Below, in pieces: positions 34,901-48,200 of a stretch of DNA of 64,000 nucleotides. Source of the DNA: Cyanoderma ruficeps (Eukaryota > Chordata > Aves > Passeriformes > Timaliidae); NCBI GenBank assembly GCA_008694505.1, contig VZDJ01000003.1:178782-242781 (forward strand), in the 5' to 3' direction. The stretch's first letter is position 1. Each line of letters begins with the position of its first letter. A program made the position numbers and the translations under genes. Under the pieces are notes generated by a model. It was not told the DNA's origin and ran no database searches. It saw only the letters and a list, made by a program, of their open reading frames with translations.

Positions 34901-37900
34901 CACAGTTCACCTAGAAGAATGGGATGGGATGTCTTGGCAATACCATGGAACAGAAAAACCAACCCATCGCTATCTTTGAAACATCTGCTCCATATGGAAG
35001 GACCACAAAATGTCTTTTCAGTCTTTTCTTTCCTAGACTAAGCAAACTTAATATTTTAATCTGTCTCAGGAAATGTGCTTCCAGACTGGTTCTTCCCTTT
35101 TCATCTCTCCAGTTTGTGATTTTCTCAAAACCATAATGTTTCAAACAAGCACAGTATTCCTGTGGAGAAGACAGGACTGTTCCTGAGACTTGACATAGAG
35201 CACTTCAGCTGATGCAACAGCACAGTATCACTCACTCACCTTCAGTTGGTGGCTTGTTAGGATGAGCAGCTCCATTCTTTACTCTGTCCTGCTTTTCTGT
35301 ACACTTCCCTGAACAGAAAAGCACTGGGCTGTAGCAAATTGTTTCTTTGATTTCAGACTACCTCTCCAATTCGTTGGTCATAGATTTTTAACATGTACTC
35401 TTTCCTCCCTCATTAGCAACTAATGACTTTTTGGGCAAGAACCAAACATAGGGTGGAATCAGGGTAGAACCAGCTTGAAATATTGTTCTAGTTTAATGCA
35501 GTTTCATTTAATCATGGAAGTGTTCAGTAATTAATGCAGCCTGTATTATTACAGAGTTTTTGTTTCAATAAATTGATTATTATCACAACCAGCTGCATTT
35601 CTCATTGCTCTCATGTCTCCCTGATGTCTCTCCATTAGTTTGGCAGGATTCTGGCTTGTCTTCTTGTGATTCTCACAAGGAAATCACTGGATCATTCATT
35701 GCATACAGCCCATTCTGCTACATGAAGCTCTCCTTTCATAAACATTGTAGGTTCAATTGCCCCTTTAAACAAAGTCACAGTTTAATATTGACACCAAGGG
35801 TTAACCACAGGAGAAGGAAATACATTAAAATATAGATATTTTCTACATTTATTTGTGTTTTTTATCATGTAGATCACCTGAACCCAGTATGCCATCTTGG
35901 GTGCAGCTCCTTTTGATAAGAAATGTGTTACTGCTGCTCACCTGGAGCTGTTTTCTCCACCAGATTATCACCTCCTCCAGCCTCTTGGCATTTCTTCATG
36001 TGGATCCACTCCCTAGCCCTGTTTTAGTGACCTAGTTTAGCAGAAATGCTTTTTATACTCAAATCAGGCTGACAGAATAAGGGTAAATAGCAATTACACG
36101 CGCACTTGTCCTTTACTGGAAGGGCAGTAAAGTCTGGCAGCAGAACCCAGCCAGAAAGCCCCATCTTTCACATTAGCTACTGCCAGAATGGGTATGACCT
36201 GAAGTCTTTTTTTNTCATGGCAGTCCTATTGATTTTGGCAGTTGTACACAATAACCCAACAGTCCTGTTTCAGCTACAAATTACATTGGGGTCTTGCTCT
36301 GTTCTGTTGTATGTTGGACCAGCTCCTAACTGCCTTTGAGAAAATTAAATTGGCCACACACATCTACCTAAAAAGATCTGTCTGGTGTTGGAAGAAGAAC
36401 AGTGTAACAATTAAGGATGAAGAAAAAAATAATTAAACCCCAATATTTCCTGTCCTTTTTTTAATGTGAAATCTGTTGGGAAAATTTAAGAGGAAAAAGG
36501 AAGTGTAGAATTGCTTACTGCTTCAGAAAGATGTCTGATTTCTGCTAACATTTCCACGACTGCGTATGTTTGCTCTTTCTGTCTGCTTTGGCAGCAAAAG
36601 ACAAGAAGTATATTTTTTTACAAATATAAGGAATGCTAATGTCCTTTTGACCTTAGTCTACAAGTGTACATACAGGAGAATGAGATAAATATTTTCAAGC
36701 AGGTTTTTTGTCTGTGGGTGTGTGATAAAAACACTTACACTGTCAGCAATAGCAAAATATAAAACTAATTTAAAGAACAAACAGGTTCTTAGGAAATATA
36801 TGATAAAGTGCACATAAAAAATATATCACTTTCCAGACATCTCTGTTATCAGTGTGTGAATAGAAGCCACACTTCCGAAAGGCCTTTCTCTGTTTGCATA
36901 GAGCATGAGGACACCTCCATTTCCTCCCACACTGCTTCTGGCAGATGTGATCACTACTGAGTTCCTACCTTCTAGCAGGAACTAGAACCTGTGAAGTGCT
37001 ATTCACTTTATTTTTTGAGCCCTTATCCATCTTGGTCTAATTAAATTATATTAACAGATGTCTGAAATGGCCAGTTTGGTATTAGTTGTAAGATCTTCTT
37101 TTTTAGTTTACTTTGTTGTATCTCTTTGTTGACTATTGGTATCCCACTCTGCTCTGTACTTTGTCTTCCTCCATCCACTCATCTGTTCCTGGAGCTTTTG
37201 TCCTCACTCAGTAATCTCATTTGTTCCCATTCCTGTGATGTGATGACAAATAACAACTGTGAATTTCACCAAGTTCCTACTTTTTTTAAAAACTATTAGT
37301 GCTTTAATAAACTGGAAATTACAGAACTCTTGAAGCAAATTCTTATTTAATTTATTTCTTTTATTTAAAATATTTTTGTATCAGCTTATTGGAATAAGAT
37401 CTGTCAACAGTATTAAAAATATTTTTCCATGCATTCCCTGTGATTTAATCATTAACTAACATGCAAGAGGAAAGACATACAGAGATCTCAGTATTAATTT
37501 CCACTAAGGAGTTCCTGCCTCTCATCTCTGGCATCTTGCTGCTCCTGTTTCAGACCTCTTGCTCTACTGCGCCAACACAACCACAAACCATATCAATGAA
37601 CTGATTTGTTTTAAAAAATAATCCACATTTTGCCTTGGAATATTCCTAAAGATCAATCAGTTCCTGAGATGGTATTTCTGTGTAAACTGACACATCCTGA
37701 AGAGCTGAATATCCAGACAAAGCAAAGATATCTGGTTTCTTTATGTTGTGAGACTCCTGTTCCTCTTATATGGGAATACATGTGAAAGTAGACTTTAGAA
37801 TAGTTCCTGTCTTGAGATTACACATAACAGCAATGCAGCTCCTTGGTTGTCAGTGGTCTGGGATATCTGATCCCAATTCTTTTTGAGGGACACTGATAGT

Positions 37901-40900
37901 ATCTCTTACTTTTCTTCTACAAGCAATATGGATACCTATTGTAGGGTTACTAGATCTCAAGCAGAAATGATCTTTGCTCTCCAAAGCTTTTTGAATCCTC
38001 TGGACAGAAACGCCTTGATATTGGTAAGGCACAGCTGATGTTTGTATTTCACCACTCGCTCTTTATCTCAAACTATGATACAGTTGTTTGATGGAGGCAG
38101 ATGCACACAAGGAACAAGGTAGCCACCATCCTGTGCACTCCAGTGACCATCCAATGCTGACTTAAGACATGGGAATGAAAACAAAAGTGAAAATCACAGG
38201 AAGAACTTGGATCCAAGACAGTTTAATTTAGTTAGATCCTCCTAATTTATTTTAGTTAGCAAAAAAGTCTGTTCTATACCCAGACATTATCTATATTCAG
38301 ATATTGTCTCTAAATACAGAAATTCGTGGCTTAAACAAAATGAGTATTTTATAACATAGCCCAGCCAGAAGAGAAAAGTGAATTTAGCAGAGATGCAATA
38401 GGATTCAAAGTAATGTATAAGGTTACACTGTTAAAAAGAAAGCAACAGTTACAGCCTTAAGATTCCTGACTGCAAATCCTTGCAAAATGGGAAAGGTAGG
38501 TATGCTTTCTAAAGTGCAAATAATTACAATAACATCTTTATTCTAGGAAATAAAAGTTATCTGGAAGGTTGTGATGTCAACTTATGATCATTATGTTCTT
38601 TCATAGGCTTCAGTAGAAGCACAGGTGTTCTGTAAAACATTAATGACTAATGCAAGGAGTCTTTGCTGTGTATAAAGCTGCATTTTGCCTATGTTGCCTG
38701 TTGTCTGGAGTGGAACAGAGGCAGCAAAAAAGAAGTATTGTTCCTCCTTAAACATTCAAGACAAGAAGTTCAACCTTTATTATTTAAGAAATAAGAAAAA
38801 AGAAAAAGTGGGAGCCAGTCTTCTTCATCCTAGCGTCTCATTTGTGAAATCAAAATTACACCTACCTGCCCACCTTTACTTTCTGCTGTGAAGTGGAAGC
38901 TGTTCAGAGAGCAACAATGGCAAAGTGTTATTACTATGCATGTTTGTGTGTGCATATATCTGGATGTATGTACATCTATGTTTTGTGTGCACTTTTGTGA
39001 TCTTTTGATTCTTGTATCTCCATAGAATTTGGTGTCACTTAAAAGGAAGAAAAAAAAAATCCCATTTCCATCTATTTTTTACCATCAGATTGGCTCATCT
39101 TGGGTTTTCATGCTGCAGTATTTTCACCTGAAAACCATGTTGATTTTTTACTTAACAGAAGTATATGAAGGTAAGGTCACAGAAGACAAAAAGAGACACA
39201 AGATACATGGTGAAGCATTTAAAAATCCTTTATGTGCATTCCAAAAGAGTATAGCTTCCTTAAAATAAGAAAATAAGATATTTCTTGAAAAACAGGGAAA
39301 GAGTTTGCACGTCTGATTGTCAGTGTATGCTTGCAGTACAGGCGATGTTAAAGCATTTCATCTTTTCAGCCTGTAGGTGGGACTGTGTTTTCAGTGAACC
39401 CATCTGTGAAAAATATTCTGAATTGGCATCAAGCAGCTTACGCTGCTGCTAACACTAGCTGGAGCGAGTCAAGTGATTCTTGACTTGTGTTTGAGTTATT
39501 TCTGGGGAGAAAATAGCCTGTGTCCGAAATTACTTTAGTCCTAATGGGCTATTCTGAAATCTCTGTTTTCACTGCAGTCTGTGGGCATTCTGCCTGCTAC
39601 AAATCCACAACTGCAGGATTTGTTCCTATTAAAAAGCATTTACGTAGCTGAAAAAAATAATGTCTGTAGAGAAATGCTGAATTTATAACTATGGAAAATA
39701 CTGTAAGTGAACTGATGATGGTGTATTAAGTGACATTTTGAATTGGGATTAACAAGTAAATTCTCATGCCTAAGTTCTTGGCTCTGAAAAATAAGTCAGT
39801 CACAGGCTGGGATTCTTCTTTATAAAAACACTTAGGGCAAAGGGGAACAGAAATGTTTCTAGTACTCTAGGCCCACAGAGACACTGACTCCTATAACACT
39901 GAATGCAGTTACTCAGGTGAGCAAAAATCACATACTGTGGAGAAAATGTTTTTATGAAAACACTGAAATTGGACTCTGACACTACTACTGCTACACAGTA
40001 CTGGCTAGCTGCCTTTTGTTTCTTGTTTTGCCTCATGCTGGCCCTGCTTGTCCTACTCTTACTTATTCCAGGCAGTACTTTACCTCACAAGGAGCAGACT
40101 GTGTAAAAGGGCAGCAGCCCTGTGATTTACAGGCTCACTATCTCTTCTGTTACATTTACACAGCTTACACTCAAATAAGACATCTAGGAGAGTATGGAGC
40201 TCACACATAAAATGAAAAAGATATTCTGCTGGGGGAAGAAGGAAATCAAGAGAGATCCAACCAGATTTTGGTGCTGTAAACACATCTGTAGGGTCACCAT
40301 AAAGCAATGACTACAAAGGTTAGCATTTCAAAATGTGTCTTAAGAAAATGTTTTTGCAAGCTTTGTGGTAAAGATGGCTGGCGAGTTGTATATTGTAACA
40401 TCTTGCTTAATCTCCTCTATGTTATATGGAGTCATATAACAAAAATGCCTGACATAACTTACAGCGCAGGAACACACAAACCCAGCTTCACCAGGGTGGA
40501 TGTTTATGTAATCTTCAAGAACACTCTGAAGTTTGATTCAGTAATCAAATAAAACTACGAGAGGCACATTTCTCAGACACTACCCATCTTTGAATTTCTG
40601 AGCTTCTTTATTTTACCAAGCCTTGTTAGATAAATGCTACTGATTATTTCTGTGCATCGTGTTATCTGCTGTTTTCATTCCACTTGTTGGTTGTAATTGC
40701 ACAAGCGCTTTGAGCTTTCTTTATTTAATTGAGGCATCTTAAAGGTGAGCAGATGGTCACCACAGGAGTGCAGGTTTCCCATTCATAGCCTGTACAGTGA
40801 AGGCAACAACAAAAGTTAAGTTTACACATACTGCCCTGGCAATGACCTCTGTGCTGAACCAAACAAATCCCTTCTGTAAAGCCAGGAGCAGTTCTCTTAC

Positions 40901-41530
40901 CTTTCAAAGGCAAACCTGGCACTCTCTAGCAACCATAAAACATCAAACCATGCAGCCCTGCTCTGGCTTTCAGGATGCATACTGCTACAGGGGACACAAA
41001 GCTCCACAGAGCACCATCCTTTAGCATATTGCAGTCAAAAACCATCAGGTGTTCCAAAGCCTCTTTCACAAAATACCTTGCATATTTCACATCACTTTAT
41101 TCCAGAAAAGGCTAACAAAATCTGAAGCATAGCAGTTTAGGCCAATGAGAATAACTGAATAGGGATTTTCTTAGGACTAGGCAGTGTTGTCCCAGTAATT
41201 CCAAAAGTTCTTTTTTTCCCCAGTAAAATAATCTCAGACCTTTCCTTCACTGTGGTCAACCTCTGTTGCTTGGGGCATGAAACTGTCCCTCAACACAGTG
41301 GGAAATGACAAAACCTGGCATCCAGATCTTCTTGCCACGAGCGGCTCAGAAAGATCCCAAAGGGACACAGGCAGGGGTCACAAATCTACTGTCAGCTTCT
41401 CCGTCGACTTACGCTGTGCACGGGCACCTTTCCGGGTGATGAGATGGGAGCAGGGCAGTCCTGCTTGTACCCTGCCGCAGCGCCCTTCAGCCTGCATCCC
41501 CTGGTGCTGATGCTACAACCCCTCCTTCCC
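31991..41530. other. Intergenic DNA between the ERV block and NPR3, no gene seen
   Basis: AT-rich, with short open frames only. There is a caaa microsatellite at about 33997-34014 and a plus-strand AATAAAA within a pyrimidine-rich stretch near 32880 that could be an old LTR remnant. I see no exon with recognisable protein similarity, no tRNA and no other RNA gene. Regulatory elements for NPR3 may lie here but cannot be read from one genome. Confidence 0.5.
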
Positions 41531-41539
41531 CAAATCCCA

Positions 41540-42212
41540 CAGCCCTGCCGAGCGCCGAGCCCCTGAGCCCTCAGGGCGCCTCAAAAGCCTTCCTTATGCA
41601 GTAAAGGACAGCTTAAGCGAGCTGGAGCAACCCCCCAAAAAAGCATTTAAGAAAAAAAACGAAAGTGCAATGGGATCCTTTACTCCTCGGGTCCGATTGC
41701 GGGGACTCGCTTGGCAAGGGAGGGCAACAGCCGGGCAGGAAGGTACGCGAAACACAGACATCAATGCTAGATGTACGCGATAAGGACACCCCCCGCCCGC
41801 CCGCCCGCGGAGGTGTGCGGGGCGGGGGGGCCGCAGGGAGGGGGCGGGCGGGAGGGAGCGCCCGGGCCGGCTCCTCCCTGCGCACCAACCCGGCCGCGCC
41901 GCGCCGGGCGTGCGGAGACGCCGCCGCCGCTCCCGCGCTACTTAAGCGGGCAGGGCGCAGCCCGGCAGCCCCGCGGGGGGATCCGGCGTGGGGGGGAAAG
42001 TGATCACAGTAATAGTCGTCCATCTATAAGAGAACGAGAAAAGCAGAGCCGAGATGCTCCGTCCGTGACCCGCAGACGGGGTGGGGAGGGGCAGGTTGTG
42101 AATCCGCCAAACACCTGAGAAATAAAGCACGACCGAACAATTTCGAGGCGGGCGGGGAAGGGGGGGCCGAAAAGTTTGCCGGAGCTCGGGCGTCTCGGGG
42201 GGGGCGGGCGCG
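41540..42212 (+). promoter_or_regulatory. CpG-island promoter and 5' UTR of NPR3
   Basis: The stretch is very GC-rich with many CpG. It has cccgcccgcccgcccgcgg at 41793-41811, gggggcgggcggg-type boxes near 41838-41850, and a candidate TTAAG core near 41942. It leads into the NPR3 start codon at 42213. The transcription start site is not determinable. The island continues through exon 1 to about 43,150. Confidence 0.6.
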
Positions 42213-45200
42213 ATGCCGCCCTGGCTGCTCGGCAGCCTCTGCTGCGTGCTGGCGGCGCGGGCGGCGCTGGGCGGCGGCTCCGCGGGCGCGGAGGAGGAGG
42301 AGGATAAACTGATCCGGGTGCTGGTGCTGCTGCCGCAGGACGACGCCTACCTCTTCTCGCTGGGGCGGGTGCGGCCGGCCATCGAGTACGCGGTGCGGAG
42401 CCTGCGGGAGAGCGGCGCGGGTCTGCCGGCCGGCTACTCCTTCCAGCTCACCTACGAGGACTCGGCGTGCGGCAACCGCGCCCTGTTCAGCCTGGTGGAC
42501 ATGGTGGCCCTGCAGCGCCGCCGCCCCGACCTGCTGCTGGGGCCGGTGTGCGAGTACGCGGCGGCGCCGGTGGCGCGGCTGGCCGCGCACTGGGACGTGC
42601 CGATGCTGTCGGCGGGCGCGCTGGCCGCCGGCTTCGGCGCCAAGGGCGGCGAGTACTCGCACCTCACCCGCGTCGCGCCCGCCTACGCCAAGATGGGAGA
42701 GATGCTGCTGGCCCTCTTCCGCCACCACCAATGGAACCGGGCCACGCTGCTCTACAGCGATAGCAACCCCGAGCGCAGCTGCTACTTCGCCATGGAGGGC
42801 GTCCATGTGGTCTTCCAAGAGGAGGCCTTCCACATGGCCGTGCACAGCTTCGACGAGACCAGCCGGCACCTCGACATCGACGACGTCGTCCGCGCCCTCC
42901 AGACGGGCGAGAGGGGTGAGTGGCGGCGGAGTGCCCGGCCGGGCTCCTCCGTGGCGTTCGGTGGCGGCTGGGGCGGTGGGAATCCCGCGGAGGGAAGGAC
43001 CTGCGGGAGGGGAAGAGTCGTGGCTCGTCCCCGCCCGTGGGGAAACGCACTGTGGTGCTGCGACGGCAGCCCCGGGCCGGCATTCCCCGACGGAGGGGAG
43101 CAGCAGCCCAGGGTGAAAGCTCGGACCACAGGGTTTTGTCTCCCGACGGCGTAGAGAGCTGTTTGCCCTCGGGGACCGCCCTAGGTGGGCTTTGTGCTAT
43201 GTTAAGAAATCAGCTTTCTGCTGGCCGTCTGGTTTACCTGAAATTATCCGCATCTGCAGGGCAGCAAATATGTTGCTTTCTCGAAGCTAAGATGTTTTCC
43301 TCTCACTCCGCTGTGCCTTGCAGCTGGAGACCGTTTCGCGAATTCTGCTATTGGGAGCCCTATCGAGTGTCTTGTAAATAACAGATGCATTTAAGGGGAA
43401 TGGCAACACCTGAGTGAAACACCTGAGTGCATGCCGTGATATTGTCACCAACAGTTAGCAAGACACCGTGGAGATAAATGGCTTGTAAAACACCTGGGAC
43501 AGTCATGTCTGGGCTGGATGAGCTCACTTTGCATCATAAAGCAGCAAAACAAAGTGTTTTGGGACGTGCAGATTTATAGTTAGATGTGCTTTAAAGTGAG
43601 ATCTTGCCTAGCAGTGTGTGGATGGATATATGGGCTTATCAGAAACACTTTTTCTGTGAGAGGGTTTTACCAGCCATAGGCTTCCCCAGTAAGTAATGCA
43701 AAAAGAAAATATATATTCCAGGAGTGAACTGCAGGGTGAAGTTAAAATCCTTAAATATTTTCCAAGAAAACGGTGGATATACCAAGCCCTTCGTATAGTT
43801 CCTACATATTGTAGAGTGTTGTTGAGAACATGTTGTAGAATGTTAAAATAGCATCAGAACTGGACAGATAAAGGTCATACTGCGTATGGCAGGCAGTACT
43901 GGTATCGTGGTGCTGTAGGCTGTGAATGGAGCAGCCTTGCACTGCTGATGTTATGCTGCTCTGAAATCATTGACATGCCAGAGTGTGAGATAACTGAGGT
44001 CTAAACAGCGTAGGGCTCTTTAATTTCATATTCACTGATGCAGGTGCTGAAAATAGAGCTTTCCTTTTAAGTACCATTTCGGGAAATATAATGAATGGAG
44101 AGAAATAAATATGTCAGTGCTGGAGGAAACCACAGTGTGGGGAAAGATGCTTGTCAAGTGTGTGTGGCTTTCCTGATGCTGAGAGTGTTACAATATGCTT
44201 ACAGCAGGAAAAGACAAGTGTTCACCCCAGCCCCACTCTTCACACCATGCTGAAGAGAGGTTGCTTTCAGCCTGGTCTGAAATGCTTTGCTGAATTGAGA
44301 CATTTGATCTTTCACAATTCTTGCAACTTGCAAGTGACTCAACAGAAGCAGCCCTCTTCTTTCTTCCCATTGTGCCCTGTGGGGTGCCTCCTTCCATGTC
44401 TCCTCTTCATTTGTCCTCTGACTCCTGCCACTCAGGTGGGGCCCTCCAGCTTCCCTTTGTGCCTTTCTGACCTTAAAGATTGTCTGCAGGGCTCACCTGG
44501 CAGGTTCCTTTGGCCCTGCTGCTCATGGCATCTTTCAGGTTACCACAGTATTTTAAAAGTTCAGTACCATGTGGAGGGTGCACTAGATGAGGTCTGAGGA
44601 TCAGTCAAGGTCTCTATTTGTCCTGGGAACTCATTAGAGATCCCCTGATTGGGACAGCAGGACTTGTGGGAAACAGCACACTGTCCAGTGCACTTTCTAG
44701 AAATGTTTCCCCTTGGTCAGTTTCCAGTTTTTAACAACCCCTGACACTGTCCTTGGCTCTAAGCCCTCACTTTCTCTAATTTTCAGAGGCTGCTGCTGTT
44801 TGGGGTCCTACGTGAGTGGTCAGCCTTCACTGAACTCCCTGACTGGGAGTGGGCTTTCAAGCAGATACAGGATTCTTGCTTGAAACTCTCCCAGAGCTGG
44901 GACAGAAACTGCCCTACCAGCCATCCTGTGGGAAGCAGGACAGAGGCTGACCCCAGGGGTTAGGTTTCTGCTGGCTGGGGGTTTGCACTGAGCTTGCAGA
45001 TGCCTGGGAGCAAGAGGCACACTCAACCATTCATCCCTATGTACCAGGGACTGGGTGTTCAGTCCCTGGAACCATGTGAAATGATTGAAGTCTTGGACCC
45101 ACAAAAAATAATGATGAAAATATAATAATAAAAATTAAGTGCTTGTCTACAATTAGTTTGATTAGTAGTTCAAATTTCCTTTTAGGCTCTGGTAAGCCTG

Positions 45201-48200
45201 CTGCAGAGTTCATGTTGTAGGCTCAGGTTTACTGTGGGGTTCACAAATGCAGGCTTGTCCTTAAATGTATAAGCATGTAGCCCAAGGGATGTGTGTAGCA
45301 AAAGGAACTCTTACTCCTTTCAACTGGACTTAAACTCTGAAGTATTTTCAGGATGAGTCAATAATCCTAGTCAATAAATTCAGCATATTAGTATTAGAAT
45401 TACTGTGGTCTGCATGTATTATGGTGCAGGGAGGACATTTTGTCGGGGTCTGCACGTACACATTTGTACGTACACAATGGTAAGGTACAGATGCAGATGG
45501 AATACATAATTTACATTTTTGGAAGATTGTGAGAAACATATCCATAGCTTATTTGCTTCAGAATCTTGAAATATATAATCTTTGCTTTCCTGCTGGGTTA
45601 GAAACCCCTTCCAAACATTTAATATTACTTCCCTTACATTCCTTTAGAGGCTTACAAAATACGATTTAATGTATGTTAAAGTAGTTCCCCACACGCTTTC
45701 TTTCTTTTATTCCTTTTGCTCAATGTCTTTTACTGGTGTTATGGGAATCCCTTTGATTCCATCTACAGATTACAGTTTTATGATAGAAGTAAATTACAAA
45801 GGCAAAGTCAAGGAAGAATTGGGAGGGCAGCAAGGAAACATTTCAAAAGGAAATCTCTCACCTATACTGAAATTAAGAACAGTGAGACAAATTCATTCCT
45901 GATGTGCATCTGGAAAATATTTGGTCCAAATTTTATTGTAAGAAAATTTTTTTCTTGTTCCTTTTCCTTCATGCTAATATACTTCACAATGGTCATGAAA
46001 TATGTTTTGCTCTGTTGCGCTGGAAATTATTATATTACTCTGCCATAGTCAGTAGGACAGAGCTATGCATGGTATAATTCTCCTGAAGCGTGGAGTTGTA
46101 CTGAACATGAGTCACCCCAGTGGCACATCTGGAGATTTATGCCTGTGATGGTATCCAACCAGAAAGGCGATGGGAGAAGATTCATTGTGTGCGAAAAGAT
46201 TTGGCCTCTTTGGCATTTTCATTTCTTATAATAGAAAACACTTCCACCCAGAAGAGCCGAATGCGGTTTTGATTCATTTTTATTGTTGGGTTGAAAATAC
46301 TTGCGTACATTATTGTAGCTTTTGAGTCCTACCATGCGTGACGGTGTTCTTGGAAACATGTGTGCAGTTGGTTTAGAATCACAGTCCTAGCTGGATCTCT
46401 TATGCCTCTGCTGTAGGATACAGCCCTGAAGCACACACGGACAAAATACTTTGGTCCTCCCTGTGATATCGGGATCTTCATACCTGAGTCTTGTGACCTG
46501 TGTAAAATCTTGTATTATAACTTGCTCTTTATGAGTGCTCTCTCTCTGTTGCTGAAGATCTCACCTGTTGGGATTCTCCTTTCCTTTTGCAGAAGGAAGG
46601 AATAGCAAAGGGCAGTAGTCCCCCTGCCCAGCAGATCTGGGAAGAGACTTGCCAACCACAATCATCACAGTGGGGGTCACAGTGCCCACACAGGGCACAC
46701 CTGTGGCCTTGTAGGTCTCATCATAGCAGCAGAACCTCTGCCTAGCTATTGGCCCGTGATAAATGGGGCTCTGTGGTGTTTGTACCACCTTTAATCTTCA
46801 TGCTTATAAAATGGTGCTTGGTTTTTCCATTTAGTAACATTAAGCATGCCATCACAGATTGTTGCCTAGGCTTATTGTATGGTCTCTGGAGCAGAAGCCA
46901 CACTCTGGAAACATTCATGCCACTGTCCCTGCTGCACAGAGCTGCTCTCCCTTAATTCCAGAGAGACAGCAAAATCTAGGCCAGACCCCTAAATATCAGG
47001 TAGCTGAGATGTAGGCAAGTTCAGTCTACATCAAACTGTTTAATGGAAATTGAAATGGTAAGGTTGTGGCATCTCCATCTTTGTCTTATGTCCACTTAGA
47101 AATAACAACAGAGGCTTGTGATTGTGGTCTAGTGTACAAATACATGCAGCTAAAGAAATTTGGAGCCAGAACTTACCACATTTTACAGGGGTGAAAAAAC
47201 AGATCACACAGAGGCTCTGTTTAATTATCTTCAGAGGAGAGAAGGAAAGAGGAAGCCCCTTTGTGTTCACTACCTGTCTTGTCAGCTCTTTAGGAAATCA
47301 GCTTTGTTTGCAATCTGTGTTTTCATGTTTGTTGCAAAACCCGGAGGACAGCTGGGGTCACTGTCTCTGGCAGCATTCTTGCTTTGCAGGCTGTTCTCTG
47401 AAGTTCCTGAGCTGCTTCTTATCTATGTTTCTCATTTTCTTCCAGTTGTAATCATGTGTGCCAGCGGTGACACTATCAGGAACATCATGTTGGCTGCTCA
47501 TCGGCAAGGAATGACCAACGGGGACTATGCTTTCTTCAATATTGAACTCTTCAACAGCTCATCATATGGTAATGTTTTTCTTACCCAAGTATGTTGCAAA
47601 GTGTTGTGTAAGCTTGGTAGTATTTTTAGATTTGTTAGCCTCAAAACATGCAGCACTGAGTCCCAGAAAATACCACTGTCTCTCCTTGTTGTTGCAGTTA
47701 TCTTCCACTTGGGCTATGGTGTTGCAGGAAATAAGGGACCCTGTGGCTATAGTTGCTACTGGGTGGGTCACAAGATGCCAAATATGCTACAGCAATATTA
47801 CTTATTTAATTACCTGTTGGGGAAGTTGCACCAGAGACATTGGTTGTGGTGTGATTCTGCAGTGTGTCTGCTCTGCAGGTCCAGGTAGGTGACTTACACC
47901 ATCCCCAGCCTTGTGACTGCCAGCTTTCAGGGCAGGGACATTCCTGGTAGCCCAGGTGACTTGTGAGCTGAGCAGATGACTGGAAGGAGTTAGCAACAGC
48001 CAGCACTGTGGGCAGCTGCAAGGTTTGGATCTCCAGAAATTCTTTCTGTGCTGGGACATCTACACATCCAATTTATTTATCTTTTGGTCACAGACTCTGT
48101 CTGCAAAAATATTCAGCCATGCTGTGTTAAAGGGAAAGCACTGGGTGGGACACAGGCAGTCCAAAGTTTCTAATGCAAAGTGATTAAAAGTGGCTGTTTA

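Noticed and set aside
42024..42869. 281-codon minus-strand open frame across NPR3 exon 1
   Set aside because: It is the antisense shadow of a very GC-rich exon. It lacks any domain and is His/Arg/Ala-biased as expected from the complement.
46561..46788. 75-codon minus-strand frame in NPR3 intron 1
   Set aside because: It looks somewhat protein-like (Cys-rich start) but matches no family I know and has no supporting signals.
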